64,000 nucleotides of DNA, taken from NCBI RefSeq assembly GCF_000226095.1, contig NC_016472.1:8618001-8682000 (forward strand), in the 5' to 3' direction. Shown here piece after piece: positions 10,552-23,596 of this stretch. Origin of the DNA: Thermothelomyces thermophilus ATCC 42464 (taxonomy: Eukaryota; Ascomycota; Sordariomycetes; Sordariales; Chaetomiaceae). Under the pieces are notes generated by a model. The model made no database searches and had not been told where the DNA came from. It was given only the letters and a program-made list of their open reading frames with translations. Each line of letters opens with the position of its first letter. Within the stretch, counting starts at the first letter, position 1. Made by a program: the position numbers and the translations under genes.

Positions 10552-13500
10552 ATGACAGAAAGAATCACCGACCAGCAGGTCGCCGACCTCGTTGCCCTGC
10601 TACGCACCGACGCATCGATCGACGTCAAGGTTCAACATGTCACTGCTGCCAAGTCGTGCATCAAGCAGCAGACTGTTCCCGAGTCCTGTATAGTGCCGCT
10701 GTTCGAAGCTCTCCGCACAGCGTCTAGTTCTCAGAATTCCATCCTCGTCAATGCCGGCTTCAGCGCGCTTAATCACCTCTTCACCCGGCTTGGCCGGCAA
10801 GATCCCAAGGCGCTGGCCAGGGAGGGCGTCCGCACACTACCGCTTATTGTCGAGAAGCTGGGAGACCAAAAAGAAAAGTTCCGCCAGCTGGCTCAGCAAG
10901 CCCTGGTCACCCTCTATAAAGTGGCGCCGGTGGAGGTTGAGCGCTCTGTGCGCAACATCGCTATGGTTGGCAAGAACCCGAGGGCAAAAGAGGCCAGTCT
11001 GCACTGGCTCCTCCAGGTACAAATCGTGGCTCGCCCCGTTCCTTTGTGTGTCCTGGCGGCTGATTGGGGAAAATAGATGCACCAGGAACACGGCCTTCAG
11101 TTCCGAGCCTACGTTCCGACCCTGATGGAATTGCTTGAGGATGCGGACGGCATGGTGCGTGACGTAGCCAAGTCAACAGTCATTGACTTGTTCAGGTACG
11201 CCTAGGTTGACTTGTTGCCCTTTTTTTTTGTCACATCGACTCACGCAAATACCAGGAACGCACCCGGCCCCGCAAAGTCCGACTTGAAGAAGCAACTGAA
11301 GAACTTCAAAGTCCGCCCGGCTATCGAGTCGGCCATCGTCAAAGAGCTCAACCCCACAAGCTCTGCTCCAGCCTCGCAGATCGATAGCCAGGACGACCCC
11401 GCGCCTTCGCGCCCGAACCTTGCCGCGAGCATGTCCTCTCTTGCTCAGCGCCCAGTGACACCCGGGCTTCCAGACAGCTCCCCGGAAACCGTCGAACCGT
11501 TCTACGTCAACACATCGCGCGAGCTAGACGAGATCCTGAGGGAGATGAATCTTCACTTTGAGGGCAAGGAGACAGAGCAAAACTGGATGAAACGGGAAGA
11601 GAGCATCACGAAACTTCGGAGGATGATAGCTGGCAATGCTGCGACCGACTTTCACGACCAATTTCTCGCCGGTCTTCGTGCGCTTCTCGACGGCATGGTC
11701 AAGGCCGTTGTCTCGCTGAGGACCAGCCTCTCTAAGGAGGGTTGCAGCTTGGTCCAGGACATTGCGAATGCCTACGGCCCAGCCATGGATCCCATGGTCG
11801 AGATTCTCATGCAAACTTTCATCAAGCTCGCCGCCGGGACCAAGAAGATCACCGCTTCACTGGCAAACACCACGGTCGATACCATCATCTCCAGAGTAAC
11901 CTACACGAATCGAATCATGCAGCATGTCTGGAATGCTTGCCAGGACAAGAACGTTCAACCGCGCCTCTATGCCACCGGGTGGCTGGAAACGCTGCTCAAG
12001 AAGGAAGCCCATCATAAGAGCCACGTAGAGCACACGGGCGGCCTAGATCTGATTGAGAAGTGCATCAAGAAAGGTCTCGCCGATGCCAATCCAGGTGTGA
12101 GAGCCAAGATGCGTGCGACGTACTGGACCTTTGCGGGCATTTGGCCCGCCAAGGCCGAAGCTATCATGAGCGGGCTCGACGCGACCGCAGCAAAGCTGCT
12201 GCAAAACGATCCCAACAACCCCAAATCGCCTAAGAAGCCAGAGGGGGGCGCCCGGCCCGGCCTGGGCCTGTCCAAGAGCGCCATGGGCACTTCGAAGCAG
12301 AGCTTGCGGGACACCATGGCAGCACAGCGGCGTGCGATGACGGCCAAGGCTCTACCAGCTCGTCCAGGTTCGGCAATGTCGCACTTCTCAACCCCCGTCG
12401 GGACCGTATCCGGTTCGTCACAGCAGCCGGCAGCAACCGCCACGGCGCGCACACGACCCGAGTCAGCCATACTAGGCTCCTCCGCGGGAGGGATCTCTGG
12501 TGCTCCCATGAGACCTGGGAAGAAGAGACCGGAAATGGCTGCCCGACCAGCCACTGCGGGACCTTACTCGGTTCGGAGTCATGACCAGCCCTCGACTGAG
12601 CAATCCAGTCCTCCGAGTAACCCAAAGCCGAAGGCAGTCACACCGAAATCCATCGCCTCGTCACCGAAACGGACGGCCCCTAAAATGGTTCGCCCGGCTC
12701 AGCTGACATCTCCGGGCGAGACAAAGCTTCCAACACCAGTCAGGGCGGGAACTCCAAAGAACTTTGGCTCTCCCCGAAGCACTCCTTCACGGATTGTGCA
12801 GCCACCCATTCTCTCGCCGTCAAGCAGCCCCTCAAAGGGGCATGAGGATTTCAGCTTGGTCGTGCCCAACGTGACAGTTGGGGGACCACCTCCCGGCGAG
12901 GAACAGCTTCAGGCGCATCATACTGAGGACCAACAAGACATGAACATCATAAGCCGGCCCACCACGCCGTCGAAAGTTCCTGACCTCTCTCCGGCTGGAT
13001 TGGCGAGCCCGGTACAGCTTAATGGGCCTACCCCAAAGATTGCGAGCCCTGTGGTAACATCTCAGGCTGCCGAAGATGCCGTACCAGCTTCGCCCAGTCC
13101 TTTGCATTCTTTGGAAGTCTACGAAGATCCCGCTGAAAGGGAGCAGGAGGCTGAGCCGAAGCCCATCATTGAGCCCGTGCTGGGACATAGGCCAGTGAAC
13201 GAGGATGCGGCAATTCTCCAGCAAGCCGCACAACAACAGCAACAGGAACAGGAACAGCACGATCCCCAACAACAACAACAACAACAGAGCGGCGAGCCCT
13301 ACGGGGTAACCCCCCCTCCAGAGAAGCTCAAACAGAACTTGCGCCTGCTGGATAGCGGCATCTCCAAGGTCCAACAAAAGTCCCTCGACGTCCACGGCCT
13401 CCGCAAACTCCAAGCTATCATTCGCGACAGCGACGCCAAATCAGCCACCGGCAGCACCTCTCTGCTCACAGACGATAGGTTCGATGCCCTAGTCAAGGGA

Positions 13501-14130
13501 CTCTTCGACTTTCTCGAGTCGCCCCTGAGCCACATACCGGCGGAGAAGGTCCAGGACGTCAAGGGGCAGGTGGTTGCAACTATCAACCTGCTGCTGAGGC
13601 GCATGCGGGCCTCCTTCCAGCCGCACGTGTCGCGCAGCCTCGAGAGCCTCGTGCGGGCGAGGGCCGCGTACGAGGGCCGCACGCACCTCGTCAGCGCACT
13701 GGAACTGCTCGCCGCCGACCTCGCCGCCCTCGGCGACGCGAGCGAGATCGTGCTGGTGCTGTGCCGCATGCTGGGCGCCGCCATGGACGCCGACGCGGAC
13801 CCCGATACGCCCGAGGCCGCGGGCAGGTCGCTGAGCATGGGCCTGCACGTTCTCCGGAAGATGATGGAGCAGCGCGGTGCCGGGTTCGTCCCGAGCGATG
13901 CCGAGCTAGAGGAGCTGGCGGGCCTGGCGGGCAGATGCCTCGAGAGGACGGAGACGGCGGTGCGCATGGACGCGGTGCACTTGTGTGTCGCGCTCCACGC
14001 GCGGGTGGGTGCCGCTCGGTTCTGGGAGGCTGTCAAAGGGGTGAATGAGGGTCCCAAGAACCTGATAACGTATTATATCGCGAGGGAGCAGAGGGAGGGC
14101 GGGGCGGGTGTTGTCAGGCCGGTGGTGTGA
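10552..14130 (+). CDS. STU1: CLASP-family microtubule-stabilising protein STU1 (1152 aa)
   Basis: Spindle and microtubule plus-end protein of the CLASP family, which binds tubulin through TOG/HEAT arrays and promotes microtubule rescue. Three exons: 10552-11016, 11077-11195 and 11256-14130, with clean GT-AG introns of 60 bp each. Residues about 1-225 form an N-terminal TOG-like HEAT array (FRAYVPTLMELLEDADGMVR). Residues about 290-510 match CLASP_N (NWMKREESITKLRRMIAGN, then GLADANPGVRAKMRATYW). The middle, about 520-850, is Ser/Pro/Lys-rich and disordered, as in the microtubule-binding linker of this family. A Gln-rich tract lies at about 851-874. Residues about 885-1125 form a C-terminal helical domain like the CLASP dimerisation/cargo region. 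Length suits fungal STU1. The third exon could be misread as starting in intron sequence at 11212; that start is not an ATG. Confidence 0.93.
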
Positions 14131-14343
14131 AAAGCCGTTTTTATTAGGGGAGGGGAGCGACGTGGTCGATGTCGACCTCGTTCTCTGTTTCTGTTCGCGG
14201 TTGCGCTGCTAACGATCGTTTCTGTTGACTCGTGTCTCCGCTGGTTGGAGTCTTTTCTCTCTTGTTCCTATTGTCACGACTCTAGGGATCAGGGCGGATG
14301 GGAAAGCGGGAAGACGGAGCGCGGCGTCTTGGGTGATGGTTAC

Positions 14344-14365
14344 TTTTTTTTTTTTTTTTTTTTTT
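14344..14365. repeat. Homopolymer T tract (22 bp)
   Basis: An uninterrupted run of 22 T about 210 bp beyond the STU1 stop. It is probably 3'-flanking sequence or an old poly(A)-like tract read on the other strand. Length is likely polymorphic. Confidence 0.9.
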
Positions 14366-14964
14366 ACTGGCGATTGGGCTGATCGCCAAGGGTTTGTGAG
14401 GAGTTGGGGCACTCTGAATTTGCATCGTGGCACTGTTTAGCTGGAGATTTGATATGATTTAAGGTCTTGGAAATCAGCGTTGTTGCCTCCTCGAGACAGG
14501 ATTCGGAGGACTGGCGCTCGATGTCAACGGTTGTCTTATCGACCCTTCACGACCACCTGTGCCCGGCTACCTACTTCGAATGTCAGTCGACGACTGAGGT
14601 CCTGTAGTTATGAGCTACGTGATTCTTGACAGGAGTCTCAAGCGAACGCAAAGAATCTACCAGCCCTCTACTTCATAGATTGGAGCGATCCAACGATCAC
14701 TTCCCTGCCAACTTGTTGCGTGATGGAAGCTAGCCTAGCGGTTGCGATGTATGGTTTTTATGGTTTTATGGGTTGTTCGCATCCACTTAGCGTGGACAGA
14801 TGTCTGATTGTTGGTCTACAGTACATACAAAGTGGGGTGTGGAGTGCACACACGGGCTACTATACGGATTACATGTATGGTCTAGACTGTACATTACTGC
14901 GGGATATGCGTGAGGGCCTGGACATTAGTTAACTCGTGGGTGTATTTGTGAATAAGTGTACAGG

Positions 14965-14998
14965 TATGTATGCATGTATGTATGTATGCATGCATGCA
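14965..14998. repeat. TATG/CATG tetranucleotide microsatellite
   Basis: Imperfect tandem TATG and CATG units, about 34 bp, lying about 90 bp from a copy of the 10-mer TACGGATTAC (14863-14872). The same pairing recurs elsewhere in the window. Confidence 0.85.
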
Positions 14999-17509
14999 AC
15001 TCGTACACACATACACTAGGTAATGAATCTTATCAATCTCACTATTTTCCTCTGAAGATCGGTTGAACTGGTTGTGCTGTGTTAGCCCGCTGGAGGGACT
15101 TTGCCGGTCAAAGAACTTATTTGAGGGTGGGGCTCCACCTCTCGTTTCGCTGCCGCGTCACCAGGCCCCTGGAATCGAACAGGGGCTGGTAGCGCTTTAT
15201 CTGAAACGCCAAGCGGCCAGGTTGTCGCTAGCGGAGGATCGAGGATCTCGCCGCAGAAGGCCACTGCAGATCTGTCCTGAAAGGGACCACGCCAAGCATC
15301 TTTGGGGAAGAACGAGAAGGGACGACGCCAGCGCCATCGAACCATCGGTTTTCGCGGTCAATGCAGGCACTGGCGCTGGAGCGGTGGGTTCCGTCTGAAA
15401 CATGCAGGGCGTTTATAAAAGATGGCGGGTGGTGTAACCTTTCGGTAGGTAGTGTATGTGCCTTCGACTACGGTGTAGTGTATGGAGGAGGGTAGTTATA
15501 GCACACGGTACATACCTTCCCTAACTTGGGATGTAATGTATGTACTCGAGTACTTCCTGCTTTTCCATCCCGCTGTCAATCATTCCCCGGATTACACACC
15601 CACCGACCTTACTTTGATTGCACCATGGAAGTTGCTACCTTACCAGGTAGCATTGCAAATGCCGCGGGCAGTTCTTCCTGCCTTCGCAGGCAATTCCCAG
15701 CATCACAGAGAAAGGGATAGAGTCGAACATTTGGGTAAGGGAACCTGGGAACGACCAACAGTCTGACCCACTGCACTAGTTACACCAAAGGGTACTTCTG
15801 TTGTTTGGAAATTGGGTTCCATCTGCCGCGAGCAGTTACCGTCCATCACCTCGTCGACTCGAGCCCAATCTCTCCGGTCGTGGCGTGGCTCAGCTGTGGT
15901 CAGACAATCTGTTGACGCTTACTCTGCCCACAGTAATCTGTCATCTCTGTTTCTGGCCTCGAGCGCCACTTCCAATCGTAGTTCAGGAAGGGTACCAGAC
16001 GGTTTATTGGTCGTCGATGTGCCAATCTTGGGTGCGCTACGCAGCCGTCGCTCTGATTGCCCGGACGTGCAGCTGCAACGCTGTAGACGGAGGCAGAGCA
16101 GGCTCGGCGCAATCCGCGTGTGGGTGATTATAGGGTAGTGTATGCACTCTGGAAAGCAGTTTAGGTTGTATGCACGACTAGGGCTTTCCACAAAGTACGT
16201 GACCGAGATGCGCCACATATCCGGTATCCGGCTGGGTGGCTCGTTCAAGGCGACGGTCGTAAATTGAGTTATGTTTCGGACAATGGCCGCGGGCCTGCTC
16301 GCACTGGCGGGGTCACCGCCTACTCCGTAGTTCTTCCGATCCCGTTGACGTCGGAGGTGCCTCGGTAGATAACTCCTATTCATGTCTTTGGGCAGAACCA
16401 CTGGGAAAACCGAACCTCTTGTGATAACGGGACCGAATTGCAGGCAATGAGGTGAAGCAACGGACTGGGCTTCTAGACCACATTCGCACAAAATTCCACA
16501 AGGGTCGGAGGGGGGGTTCGTGTCGCGACTCTGAACAGAGAGACTCCTTAGTTGTTGGGTACTTCTAGGCTAAGCTACAATTGGTTCTCGCCCTAATCCC
16601 CTCCCCCCCCAACCCCTGTGCTGCCCCTGACCGTCAGTAATGTGACTAACCCACTAGGTAAAGGTACCCTTTCCCTGTACCGCCTCGAACAGCGAGAGGG
16701 GCCTGCAAGGACTGGCCCATCTGGCGAAGAAACAGCAACTCCAGGCGAAGCCAGCCAAATGCGCGTCCCAATCCAGGAGCCCCAGGCCCCTCCGCATCTT
16801 CCCACGTTCCCCGTCCCGTCTCGAGCTTTGAGGTTACCTACCGTTGGTTAAGGACGCCTGCGCGTTACCACATTTTACCATTTCAACCTCGCCCTTTTCC
16901 GACCGTCGAGCCCGACCGCAGAGCTACTTGCAGACTGCCGAACCCCAGCTGCCGGTGTTCCATTCTATTCCCGCGCGCCACGAGCAAACGCTCCCTTTTC
17001 GCTTAGCCCTGCTTTTGGTCCCCTCCCCTCCGACAAGCTCTTCGATTGCGAGCTCTCCGTCGGGCAACAAAAAGAACAAAACGCAGATTCCCTCCCCTCC
17101 ATTTGACTTACTTCGACAAAATTCGACAACGCTGTAGTCGGCCCTGACAGCTTGATCGGCCCAGCATCGCTAACTAATCGCTTTCCTGCCGAACCAAAAA
17201 TATACACAACGAACGGTAGCCTAGCTCGCCTCCGGTGACGGCAGCCGGTCGCCTCTCTGTCCCCCGCCCTGCGCGACCCCTCTCGGTACAGAAGAACATA
17301 AGCGTCCGAGAAGGAATATAGCTGGTTGGAGGAAAGCAGAATATATCCTCTGATGAGGTGCTACTGGATTCGGGCCCTCGACCGTCTACCACGCATTGCT
17401 AAACCTACATGCTGTGCCGGTCTCAGCTCGTAGCTCTGTAGCCAGTGCACTCCCGGCTGGTCCGACCTGTTAGCAACACCTAGGGCGTCCTCGGATTTTC
17501 CTCACAACC

Positions 17510-20500
17510 ATGGACGACTACCTGGATAGTCCCATGGACGCGGACGATATCTTCCCCTGCAAGGGGTGCGGCGAGGTGAGTTGCCTTTGTTTTTGTCCGT
17601 TTCAAGTTGAAATTTTCCCTCTTCTGACGACACGATGGCGCAGATCTTGGAGGAGGGGAAAGCCTTTGAACTCGGTATGTTCGGGTCGCATGTCATAACC
17701 CGATGCTTCTGTCGCGAGGGTCGTCATATCGATGTCGAGGACTAACCCGAGATCCCCTAGCCGGTAATCGATGGCATCTTGACTGCTTCCGCTGCAACAC
17801 CTGCAACACATTGCTCGATTCGGACGCGAACCTTCTCCTGCTAGGTGACGGCTCGCTCATCTGCAACAACTGCACCTACAGCTGTAGCGCCTGCGGGAAC
17901 AAGATTGAGGACCTCGCCATATTGACAGGCGACCAGGCCTTCTGCGCGACCTGCTTTCGTTGTAGGAACTGCAAGAGGAAGATTGAGAACTTGCGCTATG
18001 CCAGGACGTCGCACGGCATCTTTTGCATGAACTGCCACGAGTCGCTGATGGCGAGGCGGCGCAAGAAATCCAAGGCGGCTGCGCAAGCGAAACGGGAGAA
18101 GGATGCGTCACCGTTGATCACAGACAAATCCTTGCCCGCCTTACCGCCCAACGCCGTCCCCCCCGGTGCCTTCTCACACGACCGCGTGACTCCCGATTCC
18201 GACGCGCCGACAGAGCTGTCCCCGCGCCCCCGTACCGCGTATGGGGTAAACGAGCCCTCCTCACGAGCCGGCTCAAGACCTGATCGTTCCCCCGAGCGGT
18301 CGCAGGACCCGGCGAAAGACTCTGGCCTCGCACCGTCCGCCTCCACGTACAGGCACAACCGAAGCTCGGCCATCTTCTCGGCTAACATGGACAATGGAGA
18401 CTCGGACGGAGGCTTCTACATCCCCGTGGCGCTTGACCCCAGTCCCGCACCGGCACTGACTCCACAGTCCATATCGGATGCCTACGCCGAGTCCAGCAGC
18501 AGGAGGGCCAAGGATAGGGACCACTCCACGCCGAAGCCGCCGTCGGCGGAGAAGAGGTCTGATTCGCAGGCATCGACCCCTCACATCGCGTTCCAGGAAA
18601 AGCCCAGACAGCCGTCCTCGGATTACGAGGCACCTCAGCAGGAGCGGCCGGCTCGGATGCTCTCAAAGAGGAACGGAAACCCCAGGGCTTCGCCCGGTGC
18701 CGAGGAAGGAAGGGCCTCTAGTACCAAGTCACAGCCCAGCGAGGAGTTCAAGCTGCAAGACGCCCCGAAGAATAAGAGGCTGGCTAACTCCAGAAGCAAC
18801 TCCTTAACCAGCAATTCGGTGGACGCGCCTGCCCCCGCCAAGGCACCTCCGGCCCCTCCTCGTAACAGAGAGGCCCAGGCCAACGCTGCAAATATCGGGT
18901 CTCCCCGTCAATCTGGGGCAGCAGATAAGGGCACCCCGTCGAGACCTTCGCAGGATTCTCGACGAAGGGAGGATGACACCGCCCGTCCCAATGTTGACTC
19001 TTCAGCCTCCGATCGGCCCGAGGCGCTCTCCCCGCCTCCAATCCCCAGGAAAGAGGTCCCTCAGAGCCAGTCTCGAAGCGGTGAGTTTACGGCGCCCGGG
19101 CGTGTCCGAAAACGGAGGGACGAGCTAACGAGGTCCAAACCAGCGAACGGCAATGAATCCATTCCACCGCCGCGTGGAGCAATACCCGAGACAAAACCGG
19201 GCGACTCGTACATGCAGCCCAGGGCGCCGCCACAGCCTCCCTCTCAGCCCGCCAAGGAACCCACAACTTCTGGCAACGAGACTTCGGAATATAAACTGTC
19301 GCCCAAGCTGCCTCGCTGGAGCTCGGGGGGAGAGTTTACCATGGACGAGGATTTGGCCAGGATACTAGGCACCGACGAAGGGTCGTCATCGATACTTCGG
19401 CGTGTATCGAACGCTGTCCGGCATGGGAGAAACAACAGCACCGAAACGATCAGCAATAACAACAATAACAACAGTAGTAATAATAGCAGCAACAGCAGTA
19501 GCGGCAGTGGCAGCAACAACAACCGGCGAGGCCACAGCAGGAGTGTGAGCGAAACGACCAGGGGAACTACATCACCAGGATGGCCGAAGACGCCGATCGC
19601 CGAAAATCCGGATGGCTCTCACGAGGTCTCCAGCCCCGCCTCCGTGGCCGCTGCCGGACAGGATGACCCTGTGCTCTTGAAACGGCAGCTGAAGAGCTCA
19701 GAGCAGCGTGTGGCTGAGCTCGAGCGACAATTCAACACGGAAAAGGACCTGAAGAATCTGAACAAGAAGCTCGTCGAGAAGAGAAAGACGGTTTCGGTGT
19801 TGGACACTCAGACCGAAATCATGATTCGGCAGATTGAGGTGCTCGCTGGCTACGTGGAGCGGGCCAAGAAGACGAACGAACCGATTGACACCCGCGAGCT
19901 GGAGGAATCGGCGATCAAGGAGTTTATACAGAAGTTGGAGAAGGTCAAGCAGGATATGACAGCCGCCATCGAGAAGCTTCACGCTGAGCGGGACGAGCTC
20001 TTGGAGCAGAAGGCACAGGCAATCGCCGACCGAGATCGGGCGCTGCTCGAGTTTGAGCAGCTTTCTTCCAAGAACGCTCAGCTGGCCGACATGAACAATG
20101 ACCTGACACACCAGATCCAGGAGCGGTTCAAGCAGCAAATCAACAATGGTGACCTGAAGGTGCCCTCCAACGGTCTCGGCATCTACGGCCACACCAAAGG
20201 AGCCCCGTCGGCATCGGTCAATGATGCAGCCAGCCTGCAGACAGGCACTACAATGGTCGGCACCGACGTGGATGAGCCGGTCCTGGAGGGGCCCACCGTG
20301 GTCAACATTCGGAAGGGCCAGGTGAAGAAGTTCAACTGGAAGAAGGGCTCCAGCAAGGTTGCGCACAACATCTCCAAGGGCATCAACCGTGCCGCGGGCG
20401 CGTTCCAGCAGCAGGAGCAAGCCCGGTCGCAGCAGCACCAGGCCCTCTCGGGCGACAACATCGGGATTCCGTACAACATGACGGTTGCCCAGACCGAACC

Positions 20501-21450
20501 GCCGACCACCATGAACCCTCCTCCGAGCGGGCCCAACAATCGGGCCGGGACAGAGAACACGCGGCAAGGGTTCGGTTTCTTCGGCAAGAAGCAGGCCAAC
20601 AACATGCCCAAGTCGACGGCATCCACCGCCAATGCCTCCCCCGCGCCCGTCCAGGCCGAGGCGCCCAGTACGCTATTTGGCTCGGAGCTCGTTGAGCGGG
20701 CCGAATATGAGCGCCGCCAGATCCCCAGCGTGGTGACGCGCTGCATCGAGGAGGTGGAGCTGCGCGGTATGGACATTGAGGGCATTTATCGCAAGACGGG
20801 CGGCAACTCGCTGGTCAACTTGATCCGGGAAGGATTCGACAAGACTGATGACTTTGATATCTCGGACCCGTCGCTGGACATCACGGCCGTCACGAGCGTG
20901 CTGAAGCAGTATTTCCGCAAACTACCCACGCCGCTGCTCACGTTTGATGTGTATGATCGGGTTCTGGAATCGAATTGTAAGCTATGGTGGCGGCAGTGAT
21001 TGGCTTATTTCTTCTTCTTCTTTTTCTTCTTCTCCTCCTCCTCCTCTGCGCGTTTTGGCCGATGCTGACGCTTCTCGCAGCGATACAGGATGAGAAAGAG
21101 CGGTGCGCGCACCTGCGGAAGACGGTCAACATGCTGCCGCAAAAACACCGTGACTGCCTCGAGTTTCTCATGTTCCACCTTGCCCGCGTCGCTAGCAGGG
21201 AGCGCGAGAACTTGGTGAGTCTCCTCGTCCACTTCCGGCTGCCCTCTCCTCCCACTTCCCATCCCGCCCAAGGAACCCTGATCGCAAGGCTAACGGGTCG
21301 AAGATGTCCCCCAAGAACCTCGCCGTCGTCTTTGCGCCCACCATCATGCGCGACCACAGCCTTGAGAAGGAGATGACCGACATGCACGCTAAGAACATAG
21401 CCGTGCAGTTCCTGATCGAAAATAGCCATACCATCTTTGGTGATGACTGA
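17510..21450 (+). CDS. RGA1: Two-LIM RhoGAP, RGA1/RGA2 type (1197 aa)
   Basis: GTPase-activating protein for a Rho/Cdc42 GTPase, acting in polarised growth. Five exons: 17510-17575, 17644-17674, 17761-20976, 21081-21214 and 21304-21450, all GT-AG and in phase. LIM1 starts at CKGCGE (residue 17), its zinc ligands crossing two introns, and includes WHLDCFRC. LIM2 begins CSACGNKI (about residue 74) and ends FCMNC. Residues about 150-660 are disordered and Pro/Ser-rich with an Asn/Ser run at about 598-620. A long coiled coil spans about 671-826. The RhoGAP domain covers about 1003-1195, with the arginine finger in GIYRKTG (Arg1043) and later KNLAVVFAPTIMR. Two LIM domains plus coiled coil match yeast Rga1/Rga2 rather than Lrg1, which has three LIMs. 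The symbol is by family analogy. Homology-guided splicing removes the early stop that follows the exon-3 donor. Confidence 0.92.
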
Positions 21451-22653
21451 TATACGCCTTCTTCTTCTTTCCAACGGTAGGCTTCGAGAAGAAAGATAAA
21501 GGTAGCAAAGACAAGACGGCTCGGTTGTTTGTTTTTCTTCTTTCTTCTTCCTTTTCTTCTTCTTCTTGTTCTTCTTTCTTTTCTCTCAAACGAGGAATTG
21601 ACGAAAATTGGGATGACTGGCGACGCATTTGGGGAACTTGAGTTTTATATTTTCCCCGTTTTCTCTTTTGGTTGTGCTTGTTGACTATGTGCAGTTGCTC
21701 TGCGATGTGTATATACCTCCAGCCGTTCGAGCTATCAGCTGTGCTGTTCTTTCTTGAAAGAGGCCCCCCCTTTTTTTGGCCTGTTGTGTTGTTCATATTG
21801 ACACCCTAACGAGCAAAATATCCGAGTGTGCGATTTGGACTGGTTAGCAAGGCAATTGGAGGCAACGGGCCGAATTTTTTGCCCCTTCTGTCTTATATCC
21901 CATATTACGTTTCTTTTTTCCATTGTCATGATGTTGTGGTCTTCAGCCCGTACAGCTCTTTCGGTAGCCTGTATCTTGGCCGGCATGCAGCGAGAATCTT
22001 GGATTTGGATGTTTATCCTTATATTGATGTTGATTTCTATTCTAACTTCCAGCTCCTTGTTTTTGGCATGGACAAGGGCAAGAAGGCACCGCAGACAATC
22101 AAATTGATGCAAGGGCCCTCGTCACAGTTGTTGGATGCACAACCGGTTGATCTCGCCTCTCTGCGCTCTTCTACCCTGCGGATGGTATTTAAGAGTAGAA
22201 CTCGGGACTTTCTTTCCGCGCCCGGCAAAATTCAACTCGTGGCTCCGTCTACCCAAACGATAGACACACTTTTTTTCTGCCTTGCACATGGTCGTCTCTG
22301 GCACCATGGTTTGCTTCAGCTCTACAGTGTCGGAGCTGGGGCTTGTCCGAATGGTTGAGCGTGTGGCACAACAACGCTCGTAAGGGGAGAGAGAGCCCAT
22401 GAGCGGATACTTCTTGATGCTCAGAGAAGCCAGGCCTAGCCTGTCTCCAAAGTTTAAGCCTCCGTCATCCCGGCACAAACCAATTCCTCATTCCCGGGTA
22501 TCAACAATAGCGCACACAGAGAGAAAAGTCTAGCCGATAAAAAAAAAAAAGAAAGAAGGAAAAAAGAAAAAGAAAAGAAAACAAAGTAGAAATACGCCCA
22601 AGCAGCCGCCACCCCCCATCTCGCCTCGCTCGTCCTCATTGCACATTCGCGCA
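21451..22653. other. Intergenic region between convergent genes
   Basis: About 1.2 kb of 3'-flanking sequence between the RhoGAP stop and the FYV7 stop. It holds pyrimidine-rich TTC runs (about 21533-21590) and an A-rich purine run (about 22540-22587). No gene supported. Confidence 0.6.
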
Positions 22654-23596
22654 TCATTTACCCTCGCCCACGAGCTTCTTGACCTTCTCGAGCAGGATCT
22701 TGCCCTCCCTCCCGAGCTTGACCTTGCCGTCGCGCCCGGGCGTCTTGGCCTTGGCCATGGCCCTGCGGTAGCGCTCGCGCTCCGCGACGCGCCGCTGCCG
22801 CTCCTGCTCGCGCCGCTCCCGCTCGGCCCGCCGCTCCTCCGCCTGCTTCTTGGCGCGCTCGGCGGCCGCGAGCTCCTTGGCGAAGTAGTCGGGATGGCCA
22901 TGGCGATGGCGCCGACGCTGTTGCGGCCCCTTCGGCCCCGTCCCGCGCCCCTGCGCTTCTTCCTCCTCGTTGTCCTTGTCGTTGTGGTTGTCGTTGTCCT
23001 TGTCGTTGTGGTTGTCGTTGTCCTTGTCGTTGTGGTTGTCGTTGTTGGCGGACCGGCTCTCCGGCTTGGCGGCGGCGGCGGCGGCGGCGGCGGACGACGA
23101 CTCGAGCATGGCTTGTCGCTCCGGGTGGATCTGGGGCACGCCCTTCGGTTCAGCTGGTCTGGCCTCTTCGCCTTGCTGCTGCTGCTGCTGCTGTTGCTGT
23201 TGCTGTTGCTCCGGGGGAGCGGCGGTACCGCCGGCTGCTTCGGCCGTGGCCGTGGTCTGGTCTTGGGCCGGGAGAGGGGCGGCGTGTTGTTGTTGTTGCT
23301 GTTGGTATTGCGCCTTGATTTTGGCGTACTGCTTCTTGACCTTGGCCTTGGTGATCAGGTCTTTCTTGATCTTGGTCACTGCGGAAGTACTAGTTAGTTC
23401 CACGTTCACATTGGGGCCAAAGGCTGGGAAGAGGGGGAACATTATTACCCTTTCGTCGCCAGGGACCGTCAGGGAGGTTCTCAGGCCCGACACGGAATCC
23501 GTGCTTGGCTTTCTTGGGTTTCCTAGTGTCATCGGCCGCGGGGCGTGCCCCGGCGTCGGAGCTAGAATCCTCCTCGCGAGCGCGTTTTCCGGGCAT
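22654..23596 (-). CDS. FYV7: FYV7-like rRNA-processing protein (290 aa)
   Basis: Predicted nucleolar factor of the Fyv7/TAP26 family, which acts in small-subunit pre-rRNA processing. Exon 1 is 23596-23449 and exon 2 is 23378-22654; the intron starts GTAATA and ends CCGCAG. Exon 1 encodes MPGKRAREEDSSSD and a basic KPKKAKHGFRVGPENLPDG segment. The family signature VTKIKKDLITKAKVKKQYAK opens exon 2, and the protein ends in a highly charged Arg/Lys/Glu helix (ERREQERQRRVAERERYRRA) with KLGREGKILLEKVKKLVG. The middle is inflated by low complexity: two poly-Gln tracts, poly-Ala and three identical copies of DNHNDKDN. At 290 residues it is longer than budding-yeast Fyv7 because of these inserts. 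Family assignment rests on the N- and C-terminal blocks. Confidence 0.8.
22969..23040 (-). repeat. Three perfect 24-bp tandem repeats inside FYV7
   Basis: Three identical 24-bp units (22969-22992, 22993-23016 and 23017-23040) encode DNHNDKDN on the minus strand. Perfect nucleotide identity suggests recent expansion or active homogenisation. Confidence 0.95.

Larger units (their letters stand above)
14131..17509. other. Long intergenic region upstream of the LIM-RhoGAP gene
   Basis: About 3.4 kb without a supported gene. It contains a 22-base T run (14344-14365), one copy of the 10-mer TACGGATTAC (14863-14872), a TATG/CATG microsatellite (about 14965-14998), a TACTCCGTA word (16321-16329) and, from about 16600 to 17500, a long pyrimidine-rich stretch that probably includes the promoter and 5' leader of the gene at 17510. 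Confidence 0.55.

Noticed and set aside
15714-15786. tRNA-like sequence on the minus strand with A-box-like and B-box-like segments (GTTCGACTC)
   Set aside because: Acceptor, D, anticodon and T stems do not pair properly, so it is at best a degenerate tRNA-derived piece or chance.
15919-16491. Minus-strand frame of 190 codons in the STU1-RhoGAP gap
   Set aside because: The first codon is TTG, no domain is recognisable, and no splicing context was found.
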